From Escarpia spicata (lineage: Eukaryota; Annelida; Polychaeta; Sabellida; Siboglinidae), in the NCBI GenBank assembly GCA_963995525.1, contig OZ023205.1, positions 45,020,704 through 45,084,703 on the forward strand: a stretch of 64,000 bases of DNA. The letters are read 5' to 3'. Positions 12,601 through 22,235 of this stretch are shown piece after piece. Each line of letters opens with the position of its first letter. Position 1 is the first letter of the stretch. The notes under the pieces are model-generated. The model worked only from the letters and a program-made list of their open reading frames with translations, was not told where the DNA came from and did no database searches. The position numbers were made by a program, and so were the translations under genes.

Positions 12601-12870
12601 TTGGAAGCTAAACACGGCCTAGGGTTGATCGTCAATTTAGGAGGACCTGGGGGCACATGCCCCCACGAACTAGACCACTGGAATTTGGTGTCCCCGTGGA
12701 CCTTTTTGAATGGGCACACGTGGCCGTTTCCCTCCCGGTCCCTTGGAAATGTGCCGCCGTGTCCCCGTTCATATTGCAATAAGCTGACGTTACGGCGACG
12801 AGGCGGCGAAATATTTTCAACAGCACCCTCCCCGTCTGCCGATGTCACCAGTCGAGGCAAAGCAACGTTA
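12600..12870. repeat. Third copy of the G-rich dispersed repeat
   Basis: It shares with 3.7-3.87 kb the order 'cctgggggcacatgccccc', 'tttggtgt(c/g)cccgt(g/a)gacc', 'gaatgggcacacgtgg' and 'cgttcatattgcaataa'. Just downstream, 12,945-12,985 has a few CTAACC units resembling interstitial telomere-like sequence, too few to call. Confidence 0.5.
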
Positions 12871-13094
12871 CGTGCGTCCCCTCCGCGAACAAATGCATGA
12901 AAACACCTGCAGTAAAACTCGTCAAAAGTACTTTCAATCTAACCCTAACCATCGACCTAACCCTAACCATAAACATAACCAAAACATAACTCCTTTTCCA
13001 CATCAAACAAACAATTTGTACGTGGAGGAGTCGCATGAGCATTTCTTCCCAGACGTATCAGCGCTTCCTATCGCATTCAAGAGTTAACCTGTCA

Positions 13095-15340
13095 AAGAAT
13101 GAAAACCTGCTTGAAAAAGCGGACACATTTAGTAACACCGAAGACAGCGCATGCACTTTTGTTGAATGTTTAGGACTTAACTATAGAATATACAGTTTTC
13201 TTGTTTATCAACCGTCAAGTACTCAATGCATTACTTAACAAACATGGACCTATGAAATCCAAATGTGCGTCAGACAGGCCACCGGCTCCATGGATCCCTT
13301 CCAAAATTATACTATATAAAAGGCGTCGTCGTTATTTAGAGCGTGTATGGCGCAAATCACCCTCGTCTTTAGACAGGTCACGCTATTCCAAGCATTGTCA
13401 CCTCTGTAACAGACAAATGGCCAAAGCTAAATCAGCAAATATGGTTATAAATTAGTCTGATAATCCGCGTCAGTTTTGGAACTGCATCAACAACATTCTA
13501 CATAGACGGCCTCCTCCATCGCTACCTGATCATGCATCTATTAAGTGTCTGTGTGACTCGTTCTCCAGTCACTTTAAGAATAAAATCATTATTATTCGTT
13601 CAGCTTTCCCAGGTCATACTCTAAGTAATGTGAATGTGGATTCTCCACAAGTAAATTCTCTGCGTGTATCACTTGAACCCGCAACTGTTGATGAAGTTAG
13701 GAAAATATCTACGTTCTCCCCAAATAAGTCTTGTGAACTTGATCCATTTCCAGCAATACTGCTAAAGGCATGTCTATACATTAATTGGGCCTATAACAAA
13801 TATTATAAATACATCACTTTGCTCTGGCTGTTTTCCTGATGATTTCAAATACGCCCACGTCACTCCACTTCTTAAGAAGTCATATCTGCCAAAACAAGAC
13901 CTAATCAGTTATAGACATATTTCTAAACTCAGCTTCATTTCCAAAATACTAAAAAAAGGTTGTAGAGAGTCGGCTAAGGTCTCACATTAGCACAAATGTC
14001 TTAACAAATGTGTCATAATCAGCAAATAGACAGTTTCATTCAACAGAGACTGCCCTCTTAAAGGTTCACAATGACATTAACTTGAACATTAATAATAGTG
14101 AAGTGACTGCACTTACCTAACTAGATCTCTCTGCCGCTTTTGACAAGATTGATTACAACATTCTCATTGGACGCATATTAAAGTGGTACGGCATATCTGG
14201 CACAGCTCTAAGCTGGTTTTCTTCATACTTAACTGATAGATACCAAACAATAAAGATTGGGAATTGTTTTTCGGCTGCACTGCCAACTTTATTTGTTGTT
14301 CCCCAGGGTTCTGTTCTTGGGCCTTTGTCTTTTTACTCTTTACACCATACCATTAAGCTCTGTTATACAAAGACATGATTTGGATCATCATTGTTATGCT
14401 GATGATACTCAGATCTACATTTCATTGGCTACCCCGGATACAAATCGCTCCATTAACAAACTTAGTGATTGCCTCCAAGATATCTTCCACTGGATGACTG
14501 ACAGCAAATTGAAATTAAATGCAACTAAAACTGAATTGATCATTGTTGGTACTCCAATGAAGCATGGTAAACTTGACATTTGTTTCCTATAGGCTTTTTT
14601 AATCAGGAGTGGTCGTTGATAGTAACTTCAATTTCCGACAACACATATCTCAAACGTGTCGGTGCTGTTTTTTTTATCATATTCATGATCTTCGCCGTAT
14701 TCGCCGGTAGATGTCATTTTCTGTTGCTAAGACAATTATTAGCAGCAGACTTGACTTTTGCAATTCCCATCTTTCTGATATCGCTAGCAAGGACATTACA
14801 AAACTTCAACGTGTCCAGAATTGTCTGGCAAGAGTAGTTACAAGATCTCCTTGTTCTTTGTCGCTCTGTAACACTTTTGAAGTTTTTGTATTAGCTTCCT
14901 GTACGATATCATAATATTTAAGATATGTACCATTACATATCAGGCACTGTCCGGTGAACAACAATCTTATTTGCATTCACTGCTTACACCTGTAAGAAAA
15001 CCTATCCAGTTTCGATCATTTACTTCTGATCTACTTTTTATTTCTAGAGTCAACAGAAACATTGGAAGTAGGACTTTTTCTGTTGCTGCACCAACTCTTT
15101 GGAATATGCTCCCTCTTAGTGTTAGATCAGTTGAAAATATTACAAAATTTCGTCGTCATTTAAAAACTTATCTTTACAACCTTGCTTATCCACTATAGCT
15201 CCATAGCGCCTTGACCCATCTGTTGACAACTGGCATATTGCTTATGGATTTTGAAATTGACCAATCCTTTTCTCTTGATGCGCCTCTGAGCTTGGTTTCC
15301 AAGGATTTGGGCGCAATAGAAGTTATCTTATTATTATTAG
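13095..15340 (+). pseudogene. Decayed L2/Jockey-like LINE ORF2
   Basis: Plus-strand translation in shifting frames shows the order of a non-LTR reverse transcriptase: a connector with PAPWIPSKI and RRRRYLERVWRK (13.2-13.45 kb), the start of the palm with FSPNKSCELDPFP (13.7 kb), an LSAAFDKIDYN segment (14.1 kb), HHCYADDTQIYIS (14.39 kb), a SRLDFCNSHL thumb (14.7 kb) and a C-terminal VAAPTLWNMLPLSVR segment (15.1 kb). Frameshifts and stops are numerous. The tail to about 15,340 ends in (TTA)n, as L2-like elements do. It is distinct from the CR1 family in this window. Confidence 0.8.
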
Positions 15341-15344
15341 TGTT

Positions 15345-16630
15345 CTAGTGCACCAAACTGTCAAATATCAACTGCACTAACGTAGAATAAAATCCTTTTA
15401 TTGAGGTTCGTTTGCCAACTTTGGCCTTACATTTTCACTCCAATACGAACAAAGAGACGGCAGAGGCGAGTCATCTGCCAACAAACAATAATACTAATGT
15501 CAGCACAATTGTTTTAAAAGTAAATAAAACACAAACATCGTTCCAGTGAACTATATCCGATCTAGTCACACAGTATCAACAATGTTTACAAAAGATAAAC
15601 AGCCTGCCAGTGTGATCTAACAATTTACAGATATAATAATGTCTAGGTATGAAAATGGAATTAATGCAACCTGTCACAATCCCAACTATTTCCCTACACA
15701 CAAGTCATAAACATTTGTTTAAGAGAAACACAACATCTATAATGAAATCGAATCACCACTCTTAATAATAACAACGCAACATTTAGGTCGAATAATATCA
15801 ATAAATGGCTAGTACGTGCACAACATCAGTTGTAATATTGTTGTTTAGGTAACCATCCCGGTCCACACCCGTTAAGTCATAAATCATCCCAACAAATAAA
15901 AATGTTCTCACGACACACAACCTCATGGCAAGGACCTTTTCATCGCGCTGCAGAAACGGTGTCGCACCGTAATTAAGCGCCGCTAAAATAAACTGCAAAG
16001 AACGGGGTCAAACTGAAATTGCACAATTCGTCCAAGAAAGAACGCCCTAGTACATTAGTATATTTCTTTTGCAACTAGTGTATTTTCATGCACTAATAAC
16101 TTTCTTCGCAAATATCTCATTGTCTCATTTGCAAACGACCATGATCCCCGGTTCCGGGTTTAAGACACAATTTACAACAAACTCGCAAGAAGACGAAGGT
16201 GATGACGGTAATGATGGTGATGATGATGGTAATGATGGTGATGATGATGGTGATGATGATGGTGATGATGATGGTGGGATGATGTTGATTGATAATGGGG
16301 AAGAAAACGAAATTAGTGATGATGATGAAGATTACGATGATAGTGGTGAAGCTTATGTAGACACATTAATTGTTGACATTCTAAGTTGTCCTAGCATTAC
16401 GTATCACTAGTCATTTGAAGTTCAACAATTATTATACAGAACGAAAAATAGTTGTATGGGCATAACCCTAACTTCATATAACATATAATTATTACAGTCT
16501 TAAGAACATTATATTAAATAACAAATGAAAACTGGGAACAGTCTGCCTCTTTTTAAGAACAAGTACAATTAATTGACGCTAAACCTGTTGAGAACTATAT
16601 ATGAATCGTCTGAGATAAAATATATGAAGT
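15345..16630. other. No gene seen; GAT/GGT-rich repeat at 16,195-16,280
   Basis: The only structure is a trinucleotide-type repeat (GATGATGGT) that creates an Asp/Gly-rich open frame at 16,069-16,410. That frame has no other coding evidence and I treat it as repeat-driven. Confidence 0.5.
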
Positions 16631-16667
16631 TAGTTTGAATAACGTTTGTTTTTTCCATTTGTCTCAG

Positions 16668-17147
16668 TGTTATGGGCTGCTGAAATTCTTGGTGCGAAAG
16701 TCTGCTTTGGTCTCATTGCGTCGATCCTCGTCCTTGTTCTGCGTTGCTTTTGTTGTGGTCATCGGTTTCGTACAACTTGTACCTTTTAATGCGGGCCGGC
16801 CTGATAATATTATCAAAATCAGAACATATGATCACGAAGTTGTCAAAATAAATGGCACGCAAAATGAAATGGTACATGCGAACCAGTCGCTGCGACGTGA
16901 GGCTGGAGGAAACACAGCTGTGACGCCAAGGGAACATGACATAGAATATGAGATGATGCGTGTGAGCCGTTCGATGGGATGCCTAGTTGAAGAAAGCGCA
17001 GCACAACAGAGCAAGGTAGACGCAAAGCTGGGAAACACAGTGGTCTCCGACGTCGGATTCAGATATATCGTACGACCAGTGGAGCAGGCCAACAAACGGG
17101 AAAGGCATCCGTTGCTGTCAAACGCCCACATCTACTACGCAAAAAAG
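16668..17147 (+). CDS. Beta-1,3-galactosyltransferase-like gene, 5' exon (membrane anchor and stem)
   Basis: This exon encodes the N-terminal part of a type II Golgi membrane glycosyltransferase. A basic patch (VRKSALVSLRRSS) is followed by one membrane segment (SLFCVAFVVVIGFVQLVPF) and a hydrophilic luminal stem with N-glycosylation sequons (NGT, NQS). The exon starts after a strong pyrimidine tract and AG at 16,666-16,667 and ends at a GTATGT donor at 17,148. The frame has no early ATG after the acceptor, so a small upstream exon must supply the start codon; I could not locate it. The downstream junction is phase 0 and joins the catalytic exon at 18,285. The intron is rich in (CA)n. Confidence 0.75.
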
Positions 17148-17196
17148 GTATGTACGTTACTAAATATGTGATACGTGTAGCACGCCCGCGCACAAG

Positions 17197-17550
17197 TTGA
17201 CGTACGCAAACGCACGCACATGCACGCGAACGTGCACACGCAATCGCCCACGTACACATGCACAAACGCGCACCCACACATCCGCAAACGCGCACGCACA
17301 CACACACGCATGCATGCATGCAAACATACATACATATATACATACATACATACATACACACATACACACACACACAGACACACACACACACATACACATA
17401 CATACGTACATACACGCATACATACATACACGCATACATACATACACGCATACATGTATTTAGACATGCATACACCACACGCGCACGCACACGAACGCAC
17501 ATACATACATTCATGCAAATTTATATATGTATATATATATATAGATAGAT
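17197..17550. repeat. (CA)n / (CATA)n / (GATA)n microsatellite in the galactosyltransferase intron
   Basis: About 350 bp of compound dinucleotide and tetranucleotide repeat. The many overlapping open frames here are repeat artefacts. Confidence 0.95.
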
Positions 17551-18284
17551 AGATATATACACCAAGGTTTTGTAAGACTTTTCAAAAAAATCCTAAAACG
17601 CATGTAAATCAGCCTTTTATATCATGTCAATAGTAACGAAAATGGTTTTGTCTGGATTCCATCTACCAGTACAACATTCTGATGACCAGCACCTTCTTCG
17701 GAAAACCAGAATCAAGACTTCGAACTTTCCAAGCACCACATTAGTTCAAATCTCAAATAAATATCATTGTCTGTCGTAAAGGACGGAGAAACATAACCAT
17801 GGATGTTCATGCACACCCCTGATCCAACCCCATCTACTCTGATCACAGTATTGTGTGTGCAAAATAAGGGAAAACACCAGACCAAAGAAGAGCAATACAT
17901 GGTCCAAGCTTAACCGGGATACTGTCAAAATGAACCAAAAGGTAACTGAAAATAAAACTTCAATTAACTGGGATGCATTAGAAAGAAATGAAACAGACTC
18001 ATAGAAAGACTTTGTTGATAATTATATGCATTAAAGCAGGCATGACCAACTGCAACATTCAAGACTAGTGTATGGGATACGGCTGAATTAACTTCACCAT
18101 GTAATTTCATGGCACCACGTTAAGTGTAGGACATCAGTACATAAGTTCACATGGAAAAATTGCCGATGTGAAATCATGATCCGCCTCTGTGAGATTTCTC
18201 TGATTCTGTATTTTTGCGTACGTAGTTGCCAGCGTGTGTTCATAGGCAATGATGCAACACTAATTCCGGCTATTTTATTTGCAG

Positions 18285-19157
18285 CGGACTGGCATGACGG
18301 ACACGGTTGATCCACAGAAGGTCGTCAATCCACACCCCTTCACATACACCCTCAACAACGAGAAGATATGCGGCCCAGATGCCGGAAGTGACGTATTTAT
18401 CCTGATGTACGTCCACTCGGACCCCGAGAACGCCGTCCGACGGAACATTATGCGCGCCACGTGGGGCGCCCGCAGGTTCTACGGACACAAGAACATACGT
18501 TTGATCTTCGTTCTTGGGACGGCCTCGACACCTGCAGTGACGAACATGTTGATGAACCAAAGTTCCACCTACGACGACATTGTGCAGTCGAGTTTCATTG
18601 ACGACTGCCGCAATCTCACGATATCTGCGTTGAGGTGGGTTTCGCTGTATTGTCACAACGCTACGTTCGTGCTAAAATCGGACGACGACATCCTTGTGAA
18701 TCCGTTCACGTTGATGACCTACCTAGCTCTAATAGACAAGCCAGTTACGGGACTCATTCTTTGCAAAGTGTACGAGCGAGACAATGTGTTCCGTGCCGGC
18801 TACCGGCGACTCGTGACAGAATATGCAGGTGACAAATACCCTCCTTTCTGTTCTGGTTCTGCCCACCTCATGACAACCGATGTGGTGGTCGCCCTTTACC
18901 GTACATCCTACACCGTCAAGTTCTTCTGGCCCGACGATGTCTTCATCATCGGTCTGCTTCGCTTCAAACTCAACAATGTCAGATTTGTGCAGATAGAGAA
19001 CAGGATAGAAGTGATAAAGACAGACAAAGGGGTGGCAGCTGATATGACAGGTCGGAACAGGGAACGTTATCTTTGTCGACACATTCACGACACCGACATT
19101 TTCAGAAAGACATGGTCTAATATCTCGTTGACGTTCACGGGAACACGAGTAGATTAA
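18285..19157 (+). CDS. Beta-1,3-galactosyltransferase-like gene, catalytic exon (GT31)
   Basis: The family transfers galactose or a related sugar from a UDP-sugar in beta-1,3 linkage in the Golgi lumen. The exon begins after 'tattttatttgcag' and encodes 290 residues. GT31 motifs appear in order: RRNIMRATWG (acceptor-side motif), VLKSDDDILVN with the metal-binding DDD at 18,681-18,689, PPFCSGSAHLMTTDVV, and WPDDVFIIG in place of the usual E/D-D-V-x-x-G. The protein ends with SNISLTFTG and a TAG at 19,155-19,157. Joined to the 5' exon it gives at least 450 residues, normal for the family. A related gene is at the right edge of the window on the opposite strand. Sugar and acceptor specificity cannot be read from sequence. 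Confidence 0.9.
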   Translation, partial: RTGMTDTVDPQKVVNPHPFTYTLNNEKICGPDAGSDVFILMYVHSDPENAVRRNIMRATWGARRFYGHKNIRLIFVLGTASTPAVTNMLMNQSSTYDDIVQSSFIDDCRNLTISALRWVSLYCHNATFVLKSDDDILVNPFTLMTYLALIDKPVTGLILCKVYERDNVFRAGYRRLVTEYAGDKYPPFCSGSAHLMTTDVVVALYRTSYTVKFFWPDDVFIIGLLRFKLNNVRFVQIENRIEVIKTDKGVAADMTGRNRERYLCRHIHDTDIFRKTWSNISLTFTGTRVD

Positions 19158-19164
19158 AAAATAC

Positions 19165-19330
19165 TGGATTTATTTTGATGACAATTTCAATTTTAGAAAC
19201 CATATTTCTTGTCGATGCTGTTATTATCATATTCGTAATGTACACTGTATTCGTCAATATTCCCTTTATATGTAGCAAAAACTATTGCAACTGCACATGT
19301 TACTAGCAGACTTCTTTATTTTCCGGCAGA
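19165..19330 (+). pseudogene. Scrap of L2-like LINE
   Basis: This short stretch resembles 14,615-14,760 ('gacaatttcaattttagaaacc' against the same position in the longer copy, then 'tgctgttattatcatattcgtaatg'). It is too short and broken to annotate further. Confidence 0.45.
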
Positions 19331-20092
19331 GAATTATAGATGCTGTTTAAGGGTGGACCTTGCAGTAGGGTCCGGGCAACGTTTTTGACGTTTTTATATA
19401 TTTTATGTGTCCTTATTAGGGATTAGAGCATTTTACAAAATAGGCAAATTAGTGGCGCCATTACCACATGTTAAGTTTTCATCAATATATCACTAATTAT
19501 TGACAATAGCACTACAAATTAGTGTGTCAATCCATGTTATGAAGGTACGTGGTACCGTTCAGGATGTTTCCGAAAGGATTCTACACTTAATTCACTACGA
19601 AACATGTGCAAATTAGGCGCCGCTGTTTGGCAACAAATTTAATTTAGTCCATATGTTTCAGTACGTACGTATGCTTGATAAAAAAAAAAGTATGCTTGAC
19701 AGCAAAACAGACGAGATATTTATACCGATGTTTTGAGGGCATACAAAGTCGATGAGGACATTTATATAGTAGTCATTCAAACCAAGTTCCACTTTATATG
19801 CAAATTAGCAGCAGCCGTTGAGGAAATTGCATCGCAGATATGCAGTAATTTGTATTCAATACACGTGTCGCAGACATAGCCGATGGTACAGACAGATAGA
19901 TGTGACATCACATAAAGTCGCCACTTATCCAGGCTAATATACAGATACCGAGAAAAGACCATGGAACAACTTCACCCATGATCCTGCAGATCAAAACACC
20001 GACATTATAAGTGCTAACAGCATTGCTATAGATAAGATAGTGAACGCAGATAATGCAGTCGATGTTCGAAAGGTACAGATTGGGAGATTTGA
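19331..20092. other. No gene seen
   Basis: AT-rich sequence between the galactosyltransferase 3' region and the split ORF that hosts the Polinton. No structure found. Confidence 0.4.
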
Positions 20093-20194
20093 AAGAACAG
20101 ATTGGCGCCCCGAACTTACCCATTTCCAACAGCATTATTTGACGAATATGGGGAGATGCCAATCACATCTTCAGTCTATACTGAAGTGCATCTG
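20093..20194 (+). pseudogene. Left part of an uncharacterised ORF interrupted by the Polinton
   Basis: The plus strand is open for 34 codons up to the Polinton's left end (segments YPFPTALFDEYGEMP and SSVYTEVHL). It continues in the same frame on the far side of the element at 36,029. I recognise the family only as an uncharacterised protein common in invertebrate genomes; its function is unknown to me. A TGA lies just upstream at 20,090-20,092, so the ORF was already broken or begins in another exon. Confidence 0.55.
20189..20194. repeat. Left target-site duplication (CATCTG)
   Basis: Six bases directly outside the left terminus; the right side has CATCTA at 36,029-36,034. Six-base duplications are characteristic of Maverick/Polinton integration. 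One mismatch fits later mutation. Confidence 0.75.
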
Positions 20195-20410
20195 AGTAGT
20201 ATGTAGGTGCTGCACGGGCTCGCCCCGCCCCTTTTCAGACCTCGTCCTATGCATAAAAAACGCGCTAATCGTTTTCGGGAACATACTTATAAAAAAAGAT
20301 CAAAGGGTTTTGGTGACACTAAACGTTTTCAGGAACATACTTATAAAAAACGTGATTGATGGCCTGTCACTTTTGATTGATGACCGTTCCCCTTGAGGCG
20401 CCACCTAACG
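20195..20410 (+). repeat. Polinton left terminal inverted repeat
   Basis: Matches the reverse complement of 35,811-36,028. It contains an internal tandem duplication of a unit reading 'cgttttc(g/a)ggaacatactta' followed by 'taaaaaa'. Confidence 0.93.
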
Positions 20411-20493
20411 ATCATCCCAGTGACTATTTTAGCCCTAGCGGTCAACGTAGGACCTACTGAAATATAGCGTCCTTAGTTACGTCGTCGTCGTCG

Positions 20494-20500
20494 TATATAA
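20494..20500 (+). promoter_or_regulatory. TATA-like box upstream of the tRNA-like gene
   Basis: TATATAA, 24 bp before the tRNA-like sequence and about 180 bp before the NADAR start. It may serve either or neither. Confidence 0.4.
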
Positions 20501-20523
20501 CCGAGATAAAACCACTCATAGAC

Positions 20524-20602
20524 GCCGGCGCCGGATTAGCTCTCCTGGGAGAGCGTTCGACTAGGGATCGCAAGATTCCGGGTCCGAATCCGGACGTCGG
20601 CC
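20524..20602 (+). tRNA. tRNA-like sequence with pol III terminator (possible anticodon AGG)
   Basis: Visible parts: a 7-bp acceptor helix GCCGGCG (20,524-20,530) with CGTCGGC (20,595-20,601), a D arm GCTC/GAGC with box A-like TTAGCTCTCCTGGGAGAG, an anticodon arm with loop CTAGGGA (AGG would read Pro), a box B-like GGTCCGAATCC and T6 at 20,604-20,609. Defects: six extra bases between acceptor and D arm in this folding, or only five paired acceptor bases in the alternative that starts at the second GCCGG; a mismatch in the anticodon stem; and a T arm that pairs only with an eight-base loop. It is therefore a tRNA-derived or degenerate element whose RNA may still be made by polymerase III. Charging is doubtful. 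Confidence 0.5.
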
Positions 20603-20643
20603 CTTTTTTAGAAGCGCCATCTAGCGGCGGCGACGTCTGTTCT

Positions 20644-20650
20644 ATATAAG
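20644..20650 (+). promoter_or_regulatory. TATA box of the NADAR gene
   Basis: TATATAAG lies about 30 bp before the ATG at 20,679, so transcription would begin only a few bases ahead of the coding region. Confidence 0.6.
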
Positions 20651-20678
20651 CGGTGTAGGTAGCGGGTTATCGGTAGTC

Positions 20679-21131
20679 ATGGCTCCTACTATAAAGTTTG
20701 GCGGCTCGCGCTCGTTCCTGTCGAATATGTACGCGAACCGATTGACGGCGTACGGTCGGGTCTTCCGATCCGTCGAGCAAGCCTATCAGTATAGGAAAGC
20801 GATATTCAACGAAGACATCGAATGCGCCGCGTGTATCAAAAAGACGCGATCGACCTATTTAGCGAAACGACTCAGTTACGGAATTCGAAAAAAGAGAACG
20901 GGAACCGACTGGAACGCCGTTAGGGTCGCGTGTATGAAGGGGCTGATGATGAGTAAGTTTGGCGGGTCGGCCAAGTTGAAGGCCGACCTATTGGCCACCG
21001 GGGACGCCGAATTGGTGGAGTGGGTACCGAGTAGGGAGGGTTTCTGGGGTACCAGGATCGGGGACGTTGCGGGGGAGAACAAGCTCGGTAAACTATTGAT
21101 GGAGGTGCGCGCCTCTTATAAAGACGCGTAA
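20679..21131 (+). CDS. NADAR-domain protein (YbiA/DarG-NADAR family)
   Basis: An intact 150-residue protein consisting of one NADAR domain. Family landmarks: FGGSRSFLSNMY (7-18), the V-E-Q-A-Y-Q-Y block (32-38) that corresponds to the family's A-E-Q-Y-M block, MSKFG (91-95), ELVEWVP then FWGTRIG (111-128), and GENKLGKLLMEVR (132-144) at the C-terminus. Characterised NADAR proteins remove ADP-ribose from guanine in nucleic acids, or cleave riboflavin-pathway intermediates as N-glycosidases. Here it is the first gene of the left plus-strand group, with its own TATA box 30 bp upstream and the ATPase gene 28 bp downstream. It is not part of the core Polinton gene set, so it is cargo. A role in reversing ADP-ribosylation of element DNA or RNA is inference. 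The start is the first ATG after the TATA box. Confidence 0.88.
   Translation: MAPTIKFGGSRSFLSNMYANRLTAYGRVFRSVEQAYQYRKAIFNEDIECAACIKKTRSTYLAKRLSYGIRKKRTGTDWNAVRVACMKGLMMSKFGGSAKLKADLLATGDAELVEWVPSREGFWGTRIGDVAGENKLGKLLMEVRASYKDA
21117..21123 (+). promoter_or_regulatory. TATA box of the ATPase gene, inside the NADAR 3' end
   Basis: TATAAAG lies within the last codons of the NADAR gene, about 37 bp before the ATPase ATG at 21,160. Confidence 0.5.
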
Positions 21132-21159
21132 AAAGCGTTAGCCAGTATCAGTCGTGAAA

Positions 21160-21783
21160 ATGGGCGGACCACTGTTGAAGCATCCGTTTACGTGTATAGT
21201 ATCCGGTCCTACGGGATGCGGTAAGACGACGTTCGTCGACCGTCTGATACGACACGCTATGATTGATCCACCGCCCGAAAAAATCCTGTGGTGCTACGGG
21301 CAGTGGCAGACCGCCTACGCGTCTATGTCTCCGAAAATAGACTTCGTAGACGGCCTGCCGGCTACGACACATTTAGACGGTAAAAAGAGGACGCTTGTAG
21401 TACTCGACGACCTCATGGAGGAGACCGATAGCGGAGTGAAGGCACTGTTTACTATAAAAAGTCATCATTGTAATACGTCGGTCGTACAACTCCGACAGAA
21501 CATGTTTCCGAAAGGGAAAGAAAACCGTACAATCAGCCTGAACGCCCAATACTTAGCGCTATTCAAGAACCCCCGAGACGCCGGTCAAGTAGGTCACCTA
21601 GCGAAACAGATGTACCCGGAAAAGTTCAACTACATGATAGAGGCTTTCAAAGACGCGACGTCGACGGCGTACGGCTATCTCTTCGTGGATCTGAAACAGG
21701 ACACGGAAGAGTACATGCGCCTGCGTACGTGTATATTTCCAGACGACCCCCTTCAGTACGTCTACGTACGGAAGGGACTATAA
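21160..21783 (+). CDS. Genome-packaging ATPase (FtsK/HerA, A32-like)
   Basis: A 207-residue P-loop ATPase expected to pump element DNA into the capsid. Walker A is GPTGCGKT (16-23) and Walker B is TLVVLDDLMEE with the acidic pair at 83-84; the downstream segment with SVVQLRQNMFPKG is where this family has sensor residues. Length and motif spacing are normal for Polinton ATPases. The ATG was chosen because it has the packaging-family N-terminus directly before the P loop; a GTG two codons earlier is in frame but unnecessary. The gene is intact. Its 3' end contains the TATA-like TATAAGTA that probably drives the next gene. Confidence 0.92.
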   Translation: MGGPLLKHPFTCIVSGPTGCGKTTFVDRLIRHAMIDPPPEKILWCYGQWQTAYASMSPKIDFVDGLPATTHLDGKKRTLVVLDDLMEETDSGVKALFTIKSHHCNTSVVQLRQNMFPKGKENRTISLNAQYLALFKNPRDAGQVGHLAKQMYPEKFNYMIEAFKDATSTAYGYLFVDLKQDTEEYMRLRTCIFPDDPLQYVYVRKGL

Positions 21784-21821
21784 GTAGAGAGGGACGTCGC
21801 CGCGTACGCTTATTAGTCGTT

Positions 21822-22232
21822 ATGACGGGACGACGCGCGGTGGTAGCGGCGAAGCGACGACCAAAGGTGGCGCCGACGGTGTCGGAGCAACGCGTGAAGA
21901 GACACATTTTCGCCCTGCAGCTGTTGGATAGACATAAGCGGAACATCGAACTGCGAAAAGCCGTGCTCGCCCACTCGGAGGTCGGTCTCATATGTAGTCT
22001 GTGCGATTGCGCGTACAATATTCTGAGAGGGAACGTGAAGGTGTCGCCGAAGCAGAAACGCGTGTTGACGAAATACAGAGATCACCTGCGTGACCTGGTC
22101 AACAAACGAATTCCTGTGAAGCGGAAGCGAGCCATCTTGCAAACGGGGGCGGGTGGATTTCTGACGGCCCTGCTAGCGCCGTTAGCGAGCACCGTTCTCC
22201 TGCCACTACTCAAACAGGTCATCGGGGGTTAA
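21822..22232 (+). CDS. PX-like conserved Polinton protein with hydrophobic C-terminus
   Basis: An intact 136-residue basic protein. The middle has a helical region with LICSLCDCAYNILRGNV and SPKQKRVLTKYRDHLRDL; the C-terminus is a Gly/Leu/Ala-rich hydrophobic stretch (GGFLTALLAPLASTVLLPLL) that could interact with membranes. This arrangement is typical of a small conserved gene in Polintons and adintoviruses, located between the ATPase and PY; a virion or membrane-active role has been suggested for such proteins, but I cannot demonstrate it here. It starts at the ATG 36 bp downstream of a TATAAGTA that overlaps the ATPase stop. Only 3 bp separate its stop from the next ATG. Confidence 0.75.
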   Translation: MTGRRAVVAAKRRPKVAPTVSEQRVKRHIFALQLLDRHKRNIELRKAVLAHSEVGLICSLCDCAYNILRGNVKVSPKQKRVLTKYRDHLRDLVNKRIPVKRKRAILQTGAGGFLTALLAPLASTVLLPLLKQVIGG

Positions 22233-22235
22233 TCG

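Noticed and set aside
12945..12985. Telomere-like CTAACC units
   Set aside because: Only about four irregular units; insufficient for an interstitial telomere call.
16069..16410. Asp/Gly-rich open frame
   Set aside because: Driven by a GATGATGGT repeat; no splice or domain evidence.
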